DNA of 64,000 bases, from the NCBI GenBank assembly GCA_016191245.1, contig JACPOY010000015.1, forward strand, positions 1-64,000, read 5' to 3'. The notes under the pieces are model-generated. The model saw only the letters and a list, made by a program, of their open reading frames with translations. It did no database searches and had not been told where the DNA came from. A program made the translations under genes and the position numbers. Origin of the DNA: Gammaproteobacteria bacterium. GTDB taxonomy: Bacteria > Pseudomonadota > Gammaproteobacteria > Berkiellales > Berkiellaceae. Each line of letters begins with the position of its first letter. Within the stretch, counting starts at the first letter, position 1. Shown in pieces: positions 26,630-33,781 of the stretch.

Positions 26630-27196
26630 TTAATGCAGTAGTTGATGACTGATTTTTTCTTGTTTACATTCAGCATGCACTAACAACACCCCGACTCGAA
26701 TAAACTCTATTATTTCGGTAAAATCTTTTTCATTTTCTTCTGTCTCATTGACATCAAAAGCGATTTCTTTAATGTGCTCAAAATCTAATAGTACTTCTTC
26801 AACCAAAGGTAATGAGGCAAGTTTCTCTTTTGATAAGTGTTCAAGTGCAAATCCTTCCAAAAACCCTTCACACCAAGAAGACAGCGCCTCTAATCGATAC
26901 GATAAGGGGAGATCTTCTCCAGGTAACATTAACAACACCACTTTATTCACGTCTTGTAATTGTTTGAGCGTCAATAAAAAAAGCGAATTAAATAACTCAC
27001 CTGTTGTTGCTTGTTCAGCAATGGCCGGCATCTCAGTTTGGATCCGCAGCCAACTACTTTGAGGCACGCCAGATGCTACACACAATAACCCCACCATCAT
27101 CCCATGAATATATGCGGGTGAAAATGGTGTATTTGCTGCAATTAATCGATGTTCTAAAGTATCAAAATCTGGCCAATTCATATCGTGCTTTTTCAC
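26630..27196 (-). CDS. ygfB: YgfB/UPF0149-family protein
   Basis: A 188-residue acidic protein of the UPF0149 (YecA/YgfB) family. Recognisable features are the NTPFSPAYIHGMMVGLLCV region, the WCEGFLEGFAL motif near residue 128 and the acidic C-terminal helices. The family is all-helical with no established enzymatic role; in Pseudomonas YgfB has been linked to regulation. It is the first gene of the minus-strand block and divergent from zapA, so both promoters must lie in 27197-27313. Confidence 0.93.
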   Translation of the reverse strand: MKKHDMNWPDFDTLEHRLIAANTPFSPAYIHGMMVGLLCVASGVPQSSWLRIQTEMPAIAEQATTGELFNSLFLLTLKQLQDVNKVVLLMLPGEDLPLSYRLEALSSWCEGFLEGFALEHLSKEKLASLPLVEEVLLDFEHIKEIAFDVNETEENEKDFTEIIEFIRVGVLLVHAECKQEKISHQLLH

Positions 27197-27313
27197 GGAT
27201 TGGATCTCCTCTACCGCTGGACTGCTAGATTAACACATCCCTTATATTGACCCCATGCTCAAGCGTCCCTATGATAATTAGAACATTCACAACATTGCTG
27301 GAGCATTAACTTA

Positions 27314-27715
27314 ATGAGTATTGGGGAAAACGGCTTCTGTGTTAGAATACTAGAAAAGGAATTTCGAGTTGCTTGTCCTAAAAACCAAGAAGTGGCATTA
27401 CGTGAGGCTGCGCAGTATTTAGATAAGCAAATGCGTCTTATCAGGCAAAGTGGTAGAGTGATTGGTCTTGAACGTATTGCTGTCATGGCGGCACTGAATA
27501 TTAGCAATGAATTACTCTCCCTGAAAAATACAGCTTTTGAACCTGATGAAGCTTTTGCTGAAAGATTAAAGCTTTTACAAGAAAAAATTGATAACGTGCT
27601 GGCAAGGGAATCTTTATCGAAGGAACAAAGCGGAGTGAATCTGCGAAATGATAGGTTTGATTCGATTGAGATAGATGAAGCTGCCGAACTCGAAATATTG
27701 GAAGAAACAGTATAA
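27314..27715 (+). CDS. zapA: Cell division protein ZapA
   Basis: Z-ring associated protein that cross-links FtsZ filaments. The 133 residues begin with the N-terminal globular part (FCVRILEKEFRVACPKNQE, then LREAAQYLDKQMRLIRQSG) and continue into a long C-terminal coiled coil. The segment RVIGLERIAVMAALNISNEL is the usual ZapA hinge. It lies just before the 6S RNA gene, the order seen in E. coli and many other gammaproteobacteria. Confidence 0.95.
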   Translation: MSIGENGFCVRILEKEFRVACPKNQEVALREAAQYLDKQMRLIRQSGRVIGLERIAVMAALNISNELLSLKNTAFEPDEAFAERLKLLQEKIDNVLARESLSKEQSGVNLRNDRFDSIEIDEAAELEILEETV

Positions 27716-27719
27716 AAAT

Positions 27720-27907
27720 GGCTTTTTCCTGGCGTGTTTGCCAGTGCCTAGTGTCTTTTGAGCCGATGCTATATTGCTCGGGAACCAGAATGTCTTTGTT
27801 GTTGTGCAAGTCTACCTTGTTGTGGAAAGCCTGATACAAAGCTGAGGGGCCCACTTGAACTTAAAGGGTTCGAGGCAATCGGTGCAGCGGCATGCTGGGA
27901 AAAAGCC
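27720..27907 (+). ncRNA. ssrS: 6S RNA
   Basis: Located between zapA and fau as in other gammaproteobacteria and about 188 nt long (E. coli 184). The 5' end GGCTTTTTCCTGGCGTG pairs with the 3' end GCATGCTGGGAAAAAGCC to close the long terminal stem. Internal landmarks are GAGCCGATG near 27760 and CTTGAACTTAAAGGGTTCGA near 27855, which resemble E. coli 6S. 6S RNA mimics an open promoter and binds the housekeeping RNA polymerase in stationary phase. Exact ends are estimated from the closing stem. Confidence 0.9.
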
Positions 27908-27925
27908 TCTCTTTTTAAGGAAGCG

Positions 27926-28495
27926 ATGCGCGCTTTAAAGCAAGCTATTAGAACTCGTAAACGCCAGCAAAGACGTGAGCTCACCCACGACGAGCAACTT
28001 GATCTTGCACAAAAAATAACCAACCGTTTGTCCCAACAAGTTTTTTTTAAACGGGCGCAACATATTGGGCTTTATTTACCTTTTGATGGAGAAGTTTCAA
28101 CCTTACCCCTTTTAAAACAAGCCTTACTCCTTCATAAAAGTTGCTATACACCCATATTGGCTAATACCTGTCTGCAATTTATCAAAATTGATTCACAAAC
28201 CCCTATGATGCAAAATCGTTTTGGGATCTTAGAGCCCTGTTACCCTATGATGAAAGTGATGCCTGCACCCTTATTAGACGTGGTGTTAGTTCCATTGGTG
28301 GCTTTTGATAAGCATTGTCACCGCTTAGGCATGGGAGCTGGATTTTATGACATCACTTTTGCTTTTAGACGAAAGAGCGTCACCCCATTATTAATAGGGT
28401 TGGCCTATGATTTTCAAAGGATTTTTAGTGTACCAAGAAATAAGTTGGATTTAAAACTAGATGGGGTTGTCTCTGAAAAATGCTTTTATACATAA
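27926..28495 (+). CDS. fau: 5-formyltetrahydrofolate cyclo-ligase
   Basis: Converts 5-formyl-THF to 5,10-methenyl-THF with ATP, salvaging a folate that inhibits glycine-cleavage and serine enzymes. The start is ATG 27926 with AAGGA a few bases before it; this gives 189 residues. The reading frame stays open upstream only because it crosses the 6S RNA gene. Motifs are HIGLYLPFDGEVSTLPL and DVVLVPLVAFDKHCHRLGMG followed by GFYD, the ATP/folate site of the family. It is co-transcribed with 6S RNA in other gammaproteobacteria (ygfA). Confidence 0.95.
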   Translation: MRALKQAIRTRKRQQRRELTHDEQLDLAQKITNRLSQQVFFKRAQHIGLYLPFDGEVSTLPLLKQALLLHKSCYTPILANTCLQFIKIDSQTPMMQNRFGILEPCYPMMKVMPAPLLDVVLVPLVAFDKHCHRLGMGAGFYDITFAFRRKSVTPLLIGLAYDFQRIFSVPRNKLDLKLDGVVSEKCFYT

Positions 28496-28502
28496 CAACC
28501 CA

Positions 28503-28601
28503 TTATAAAGTAGGCGCGATGATCCAATAACTACTTAACCCTAACCCAAGGCTAACAACAATTGCTAAAAGCATTAAAATATCGAACTTTTTATCAGACA
28601 T
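28503..28601 (-). CDS. Putative 32-residue single-pass membrane peptide
   Basis: A short minus-strand frame with ATG at 28599-28601 and GAGGG just upstream. It encodes a charged N-terminus (MSDKKFD), one hydrophobic helix of about 19 residues (ILMLLAIVVSLGLGLSSYW) and a short tail. The frame is closed by TAA at 28503-28505. It lies in the gap between fau and the EVE gene, antisense to their transcripts. The good ribosome site and the membrane helix suggest a real small protein, but no family is recognised and expression is not shown. Confidence 0.5.
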   Translation of the reverse strand: MSDKKFDILMLLAIVVSLGLGLSSYWIIAPTL

Positions 28602-28717
28602 AACACCCTCTCCCATGAAACCTTAACATTAGTGTAGCTTAAATTTTATGTTTTCAAGATCATGGCTTTTCTTTTTTATCTAATTTCCCTAAACTTCACC
28701 CAAAGATGAGGGAAACA

Positions 28718-29200
28718 ATGGCTAAACAATATTGGTTAATGAAATCCGAGCCTGATGCTTTCAGTATTGATGATCTTATCAAAGCCAAAGGCCAAACCTC
28801 ACATTGGGACGGTGTCCGCAATTACCAAGCCAGAAATTTTATCAAAAATGGAATGAAGGTAGGAGATCTAGCCTTCTTCTATCACTCTAGCTGCAAAGTA
28901 CCTGGCATTGTTGGAACAGTAGAAATAATCACGCCCCCTCAACCTGATCCCAGTGCTTTTGATCCCAAGTCACCCTATTTTGATGCCAAGAGTACCCAAA
29001 CTCATCCTCGTTGGTACATGGTAGATGTCAAGTTTAAACAAAAATTCAATGATCCAATTACCTTAGAATCTTTGAGAATGAACCCTTTATTGAAAGGTTT
29101 CACTTTATTAAATAAAGGCAACCGATTATCGGTCATGCCAGTATCTTTCGCCCAATGGCAAACCATTTTAAAAATGATGTCTTCACCTAAGGATAAATAA
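28718..29200 (+). CDS. EVE-domain protein
   Basis: A 160-residue single-domain protein. The start [20 protein letters not shown], the [20 protein letters not shown] segment and [18 protein letters not shown] are the typical EVE-domain pattern (thymocyte nuclear protein 1-like, PUA-like fold). EVE domains bind modified bases in DNA or RNA; the ligand here is unknown. ATG 28718, with GAGGG close upstream, is preferred over an ATG four codons earlier. Its stop overlaps the rpiA start as TAATG, so the two are translationally coupled. Confidence 0.93.
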   Translation: MAKQYWLMKSEPDAFSIDDLIKAKGQTSHWDGVRNYQARNFIKNGMKVGDLAFFYHSSCKVPGIVGTVEIITPPQPDPSAFDPKSPYFDAKSTQTHPRWYMVDVKFKQKFNDPITLESLRMNPLLKGFTLLNKGNRLSVMPVSFAQWQTILKMMSSPKDK

Positions 29201-29862
29201 TGGCAAATCAAGATAGTCTAAAACGTGCCGTCGCGATGGCAGCTTTACAAGAAATTGGGCATGACAATATCATCGGTATAGGCACAGGCAGCACCGTAAA
29301 TTTTTTTATTGAAGCTTTAGTGCATCAAAAAAATCAAATACGAGGCGCTGTTTCAAGTTCAAAAATTTCAGAAAAATTATTGCGTGCTCATGGTATTCCT
29401 GTTTTAGATATCAATGAGGGCCCTATCGCTGTTTATATAGATGGTGCAGATGAGTGTAATCATCATTGCCAATTAATTAAAGGCGGCGGTGGCGCTTTAA
29501 CAGGTGAAAAAATTGTTGCTGCTTGCTCACAGAAATTTGTTTGTATTATTGATAAGAACAAATACGTAAAGCAATTAGGCGAATTTCCACTACCAATTGA
29601 AGTCATTCCTTTGGCCAGAAGCTATGTGGCCAGAGAAATAGTAAAATTAGGTGGGGATCCAGTCTATCGCGAAGGTTTTGTCACTGACAATGGTAATCAA
29701 ATATTAGATGTTCATAACCTTAATATTATGCAACCCATTGCCTTAGAACAAACTATTAACAATATTACCGGCGTCGTTACCAATGGATTATTCGCTTTAC
29801 GGGCTGCCGATAAAGTATTAATTGCCACCGAAAATGGTATTGAAGCCATCACCCCTAGATAG
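29200..29862 (+). CDS. rpiA: Ribose-5-phosphate isomerase A
   Basis: Interconverts ribose 5-phosphate and ribulose 5-phosphate in the pentose phosphate pathway, supplying the same pool as the transketolase encoded at 48771. The 220 residues carry [15 protein letters not shown] (phosphate loop), [20 protein letters not shown] with the catalytic acidic residues, and [16 protein letters not shown] lies seven bases before the ATG. A hairpin downstream probably terminates the transcript. Confidence 0.97.
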   Translation: MANQDSLKRAVAMAALQEIGHDNIIGIGTGSTVNFFIEALVHQKNQIRGAVSSSKISEKLLRAHGIPVLDINEGPIAVYIDGADECNHHCQLIKGGGGALTGEKIVAACSQKFVCIIDKNKYVKQLGEFPLPIEVIPLARSYVAREIVKLGGDPVYREGFVTDNGNQILDVHNLNIMQPIALEQTINNITGVVTNGLFALRAADKVLIATENGIEAITPR

Positions 29863-29872
29863 TTCGTGTAAG

Positions 29873-29903
29873 ATCCTCTCTCCCGCAAAGTGGGAGAGAG
29901 GAT
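29873..29903. terminator. Bidirectional hairpin between rpiA and the large ankyrin gene (repeat copy B)
   Basis: ATCCTCTCTCCC-GCAAAGT-GGGAGAGAGGAT forms a 12-bp stem between the convergent rpiA and ankyrin genes. It belongs to the same hairpin family as 16344-16366 and 50948-50970. It lacks a long T run, so its terminator role is inferred from position. Confidence 0.6.
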
Positions 29904-29920
29904 AGAAAAGGGAGGTTTGA

Positions 29921-32212
29921 TTACTTCTTCCTCACTTTATCTTTATCCTTATCTTTTTCTTTATCCTTATCTTTTTCTTTATCCTTGTCTTTTTCTTTAT
30001 CCTTGTCTTTTGGTGTTATCGAGCTTGGTAATGGCTCACCATGACGCCTACTACTTGCGCGTTTTTTCTCTTTTTCCATGTGCGTGATGCTTGGCGAAAT
30101 GGGAGCTAAAGCCGCTGAAGCAACATCAAGAGTGTTGCTGGATTCTGCTTGTGATGGGCTTGGCTGAAATCCTATTATTGAAGTCGTGCCTTTTATTTGT
30201 TGAAATGCATCCATTCTTCTTTTTCTTACTTCTGAGAGTCTTTCTTCTTTGGTTCTTATATCAGGCGCAAAACCAACAGTGGTGGTCGATCGATGATGAC
30301 GTGTTTGCATCATATCTCCTACTGCTGAACTACTGGCAACATCATCGGTAGTAAAGGAGTGTTTCTTTTTTGGCTTTTTCTTTCCATTCAAGTTCAAATC
30401 AGCTATTTCATCAGCCAATAGATCAACAGAGGCAAGTTCGCTTGTAACTACTTTATTGGTTTTTTCAAAAGTGGAAATGACTTCTTCGCATAAAGTAACG
30501 ATATCATCTACATACATCGACCCTGCAAAACATTCCTTTATCTTGGCTAGTGCATTGATTCTACTATGTTGTTGATTATTGATTTTAACAACCAGCGGTG
30601 CCTTTATTGCTTTGCAATCTTTGAGCTGTCGGATAACGCCATCTACATCAGGTTTATCATCTAAAACAATTACTTTAGGTGCAACAATATTAAAAGAGTA
30701 ATAATAAGCTTGCTCCTCATCGTATATCGTCCTTGCAATAACGTCTTCAATATCGGTTTGCAATGGTGCATCCAACATATCCAAAGAAACCAAATATTGT
30801 CTTTGCATTTGAAATTGACGATTTAATTTACCCATTGACAATAAACGTTGAGTTAATGGTTTATCCATTAAATTTGTTTTTCTTGCAGTGAAAATATTGA
30901 TCGGCGCAATGCAGTAAGGCTGCTCTGCCATTAATTCTTGTAAATTTCTAAACACACCATCGGGCTTAAATAGTTCTATATATTTTTTCATTTGCTTTCT
31001 AGATTGCGATGATAGTAATTCATCTATTCCTTTGAGTCTATCAATTACATTAAATTGCAATCCTGAAATTATCATTAATGCGGCAGCAAAATTATATTCA
31101 CGTTTTACGCCATCTTGTTTTTCATTGAGGCAATAAGCAATAACATCTAAGTAGTAACTTACAACCTTTGCTGCTCTTTCAAGGGTAGGTGCTTCTAAAA
31201 CATCCAAGCATACCATTGATGGGATTTGATTATTCAGCGCGGTTAATCTTAATAATCCTGCATTTTGAGAAGATTTTTTAACCAGATTTTCACCTAAAAA
31301 TTCATCTGGTGATATATCTAAAGTTCTTTCTCTATAGAGTTTTGTCAAATCAAACGCTAAAGCCTGAGCATCAAGCAAATGACTAGGAGAACATTTTGAC
31401 AAAAATAATGATTTCAGCTTGGTTGCAATGGTAATGATGGCAAAATTATCATTCACCTTTTTTCCTAAAAATTCAAAAAGTACTCTTCTACATTCAATTG
31501 AGGTAATCCACTTTTGATTACCTTCATAACATAAAATTTCCTTTACCAAATAAAGGCAAGCCAGTTTTTGAGGCAGCTCAAGGTTGCTATACAATTCGGC
31601 AAGAAGGGTTAAAAGCTCCATAGGGGAGATGACTTCGCTAAGACCTGCTATTGTTTCGGCAAGAAAAGCAGGCTCAATGAGAATAACTTTTGTTATTTTT
31701 TCCTTTTTCTTGGCACTGATATCTTTTTGGAGAAATTTTAGAGCTTGTCCTTGGGCCAAAACTTGCGTTAAAAATTCCTTTATTTTATCTTTTACTTCTA
31801 CATCATCATCCGTTTCTGCTTCAAACATAGGAAGTGAATAGACACTTAAACCTGCCCCCAAAAGTGCATCATTGACTTCTTTTTCTGCTCTTTGAAGATC
31901 GAGGTTTATCGGCAAACTAATAAAATCATCGTATAATGGGATTATTTTTTTAGCCTGTGATGCTCTGGCATGGTGATAAGGAGAATATCCTGTATTATCG
32001 ACAACAAAAGGACTTATCCCTTTTTTGACAAGCTCTCTAAAAACATTTTTCAAGCCCATTTGCGCGGCCAGATGGATAGCTTCTAATCCTTTTGCTTTTT
32101 GATGAAGATCAATATTAGGATCTTTTAATCTTTGTAGCGCTTTCTTTTCATCTTTTTCCAATATCGCGCTGATTAATGATTCTTCTTTGGATTCTAAGCC
32201 AACCAAACTCAT
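29921..32212 (-). CDS. Large ankyrin-repeat protein with lysine/aspartate-repeat tail
   Basis: A 763-residue protein without signal peptide or membrane helix. About two ankyrin repeats lie in the first 100 residues (GLEAIHLAAQMGLKNVFREL and DNTGYSPYHHARASQAKKII). A long helical middle of about 500 residues is unrecognised. The C-terminal 150 residues are Ser/Lys-rich and end in four tandem KDKDKE units, made at DNA level by 18-bp repeats at 29938-30011. The ATG at 32212 (AGGTG seven bases upstream) is preferred over the GTG at 32221. The architecture fits an intracellular-bacterium effector, but this is inference. It lies 104 bases after the DUF502 gene. Confidence 0.82.
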   Translation of the reverse strand: MSLVGLESKEESLISAILEKDEKKALQRLKDPNIDLHQKAKGLEAIHLAAQMGLKNVFRELVKKGISPFVVDNTGYSPYHHARASQAKKIIPLYDDFISLPINLDLQRAEKEVNDALLGAGLSVYSLPMFEAETDDDVEVKDKIKEFLTQVLAQGQALKFLQKDISAKKKEKITKVILIEPAFLAETIAGLSEVISPMELLTLLAELYSNLELPQKLACLYLVKEILCYEGNQKWITSIECRRVLFEFLGKKVNDNFAIITIATKLKSLFLSKCSPSHLLDAQALAFDLTKLYRERTLDISPDEFLGENLVKKSSQNAGLLRLTALNNQIPSMVCLDVLEAPTLERAAKVVSYYLDVIAYCLNEKQDGVKREYNFAAALMIISGLQFNVIDRLKGIDELLSSQSRKQMKKYIELFKPDGVFRNLQELMAEQPYCIAPINIFTARKTNLMDKPLTQRLLSMGKLNRQFQMQRQYLVSLDMLDAPLQTDIEDVIARTIYDEEQAYYYSFNIVAPKVIVLDDKPDVDGVIRQLKDCKAIKAPLVVKINNQQHSRINALAKIKECFAGSMYVDDIVTLCEEVISTFEKTNKVVTSELASVDLLADEIADLNLNGKKKPKKKHSFTTDDVASSSAVGDMMQTRHHRSTTTVGFAPDIRTKEERLSEVRKRRMDAFQQIKGTTSIIGFQPSPSQAESSNTLDVASAALAPISPSITHMEKEKKRASSRRHGEPLPSSITPKDKDKEKDKDKEKDKDKEKDKDKDKVRKK
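29938..30011 (-). repeat. 18-bp tandem repeat coding for KDKDKE units
   Basis: About four near-identical 18-bp units (plus-strand reading TCTTTTTCTTTATCCTTA, with A/G variation at the last base) code for the charged tail of the ankyrin protein. The unit length is a multiple of three, so gain or loss of units would change tail length without a frameshift. Confidence 0.85.
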
Positions 32213-32316
32213 GTTATTCACCTTTCAAAATAAATATGTTTTTAGCAGGCTAACACTAATGTTTTTGGCTTTTTAAGTCAAGAAATTACCTTACATATGT
32301 CGTAAAAATATACAAC

Positions 32317-32901
32317 CTATTTGCTAGGCTTAGATTTTTGCCCCATCCCTGCAGTTAAAATGAAACTCATCGCCGTATTTACTGGCCAATCTAAAGGCGT
32401 TATCACTGAACGTGGGACTATCATAGTAATACCGCCAACCATATAACTTAATGGGATATAAACCATTACTTCGGTTGAAGAACCAATGGGTGGATCAAGC
32501 TTATCTAACGCTTCGCGTGTAATAAAACCTATCATTTTATTAAACCCTGTATCTACCATCACTGACTGTTGGGCCGCTTGCTGGCTTTTATCAAAAAAGT
32601 TTAATAAATCTTGTATGGCATTATAAATTGTTTTAATAACAGGGATTTTTTTAACAAGCTTTTCGCCATATCGATAAATACTACGCACAACCCAGGCATT
32701 GACTAAAATACCAATGATAAAAATCAAGAAAAAACCAACAATGATCCCAATACCATCAAAGTAATATTGAGGCGGAACAACATGACGTAAAAATTTACCA
32801 AAAAATGCCTCAATACTGGTAAATAACCAGATGACAATTGCAATCGTCATCGCAATGGGCACAAAGACTTTTATGCCATTCCAAAAGATTTTTTTTATCA
32901 T
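32317..32901 (-). CDS. DUF502-family inner-membrane protein
   Basis: A 194-residue protein with two membrane helices at about residues 10-30 and 50-72, then a conserved soluble region (VKKIPVIKTIYNAIQDLLNF, VYIPLSYMVGGITMIVPRS). This matches the DUF502 family, whose function is not established. The gene starts three bases after the stop of the preceding unknown membrane-protein gene, so the two are probably translated together. Confidence 0.88.
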   Translation of the reverse strand: MIKKIFWNGIKVFVPIAMTIAIVIWLFTSIEAFFGKFLRHVVPPQYYFDGIGIIVGFFLIFIIGILVNAWVVRSIYRYGEKLVKKIPVIKTIYNAIQDLLNFFDKSQQAAQQSVMVDTGFNKMIGFITREALDKLDPPIGSSTEVMVYIPLSYMVGGITMIVPRSVITPLDWPVNTAMSFILTAGMGQKSKPSK

Positions 32902-32904
32902 AAT

Positions 32905-33771
32905 TTAAGTTCCAAATTTCAATTCAAACTTTTGATGACGCTCTTCAATTGCCGCTTGTTTGGCTTGCGTCGATTTTAGCATTTTATCTTGAGTTAATCT
33001 TGATAGAAAATCAGATTGTTCTTTGAGTAAACCATAATAAGTTAACACCCCTAATTTATTGATTTCTTCACTTGTTGGTGGATGATTGTTTTCTTGTACC
33101 AATCTTGCATAGGCCTGATTATGTAATTCCGACATCTTCTCTAATTCGTACTGAAATTCCTCATTGAGTTTGTGTTTTATTTGAGGCTCTTGGTCTAACT
33201 TAATGTCCACAGTGCTTTTGAGAGCATATTGCCAATCCCCACGCCTTATCCCCCAAACATATAACTTTGTCATTGAACCATAAAGATTAATTAAGCCATT
33301 AGCAACACCCACCAAAGAAATCAAACCGTAACTTGAAGCAATAGGAAAGATCACAGCGCTTGATAATGCTGCACTAGAATACCCCGCAAGTATCGCCGCT
33401 GCCCATAATAAACTAGCTGCCACAGAACCCCACACCAATTTAACACCATGATTGACTACCAATTTGGTCGCCCAATCATCATCATTTTTTTTGAATGGTC
33501 TTTTTAAAATGATGCCTTCAATAATAGCTGGTATCAGGCCGGCGACAACAAAAACAGCACCTATGACAGGTCCTAATAAAAATTTGCTTAATCCTTTAGC
33601 CGGGTCAAAGATCTTCATAGTCGGGTCGACTTTGAAAAATAAACCAAAAACCCCTTGCGGCAAAAGATTTGCGATTGCTTGTCCTAGATCACACCCAATA
33701 TTGTATGCGCCACGACACCAAGTATAAAATGCTTGCCATCGAATATGTTTTGTCATTCCATTGAAAACCAT
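32905..33771 (-). CDS. Unknown membrane protein with C-terminal coiled coil
   Basis: A 288-residue protein not recognised. Residues about 65-90, 112-135 and 138-170 are hydrophobic (for example LLGPVIGAVFVVAGLIPAII and SLLWAAAILAGYSSAALSSA), followed from about 195 by a charged helical region likely to form a coiled coil (LNEEFQYELEKMSELHNQAY). No signal peptide is seen. The start has an excellent AAGGAG seven bases upstream. It sits 10 bases after ybbP and 3 bases before the DUF502 gene, so it belongs to the ybbA-ybbP transcript. It may partner with DUF502 or be a membrane-inserted effector; both are speculation. Confidence 0.75.
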   Translation of the reverse strand: MVFNGMTKHIRWQAFYTWCRGAYNIGCDLGQAIANLLPQGVFGLFFKVDPTMKIFDPAKGLSKFLLGPVIGAVFVVAGLIPAIIEGIILKRPFKKNDDDWATKLVVNHGVKLVWGSVAASLLWAAAILAGYSSAALSSAVIFPIASSYGLISLVGVANGLINLYGSMTKLYVWGIRRGDWQYALKSTVDIKLDQEPQIKHKLNEEFQYELEKMSELHNQAYARLVQENNHPPTSEEINKLGVLTYYGLLKEQSDFLSRLTQDKMLKSTQAKQAAIEERHQKFELKFGT

Positions 33772-33781
33772 TATTCACTCC

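Noticed and set aside
27758..27925. N-terminal extension of the fau reading frame
   Set aside because: It runs through the 6S RNA gene and is Cys-rich and unlike any cyclo-ligase; the ATG at 27926 has a good ribosome site and gives the normal length.
29938..30011. Tandem repeats as a CRISPR array
   Set aside because: Units are 18 bp, adjacent without spacers, and in frame in a protein-coding gene.
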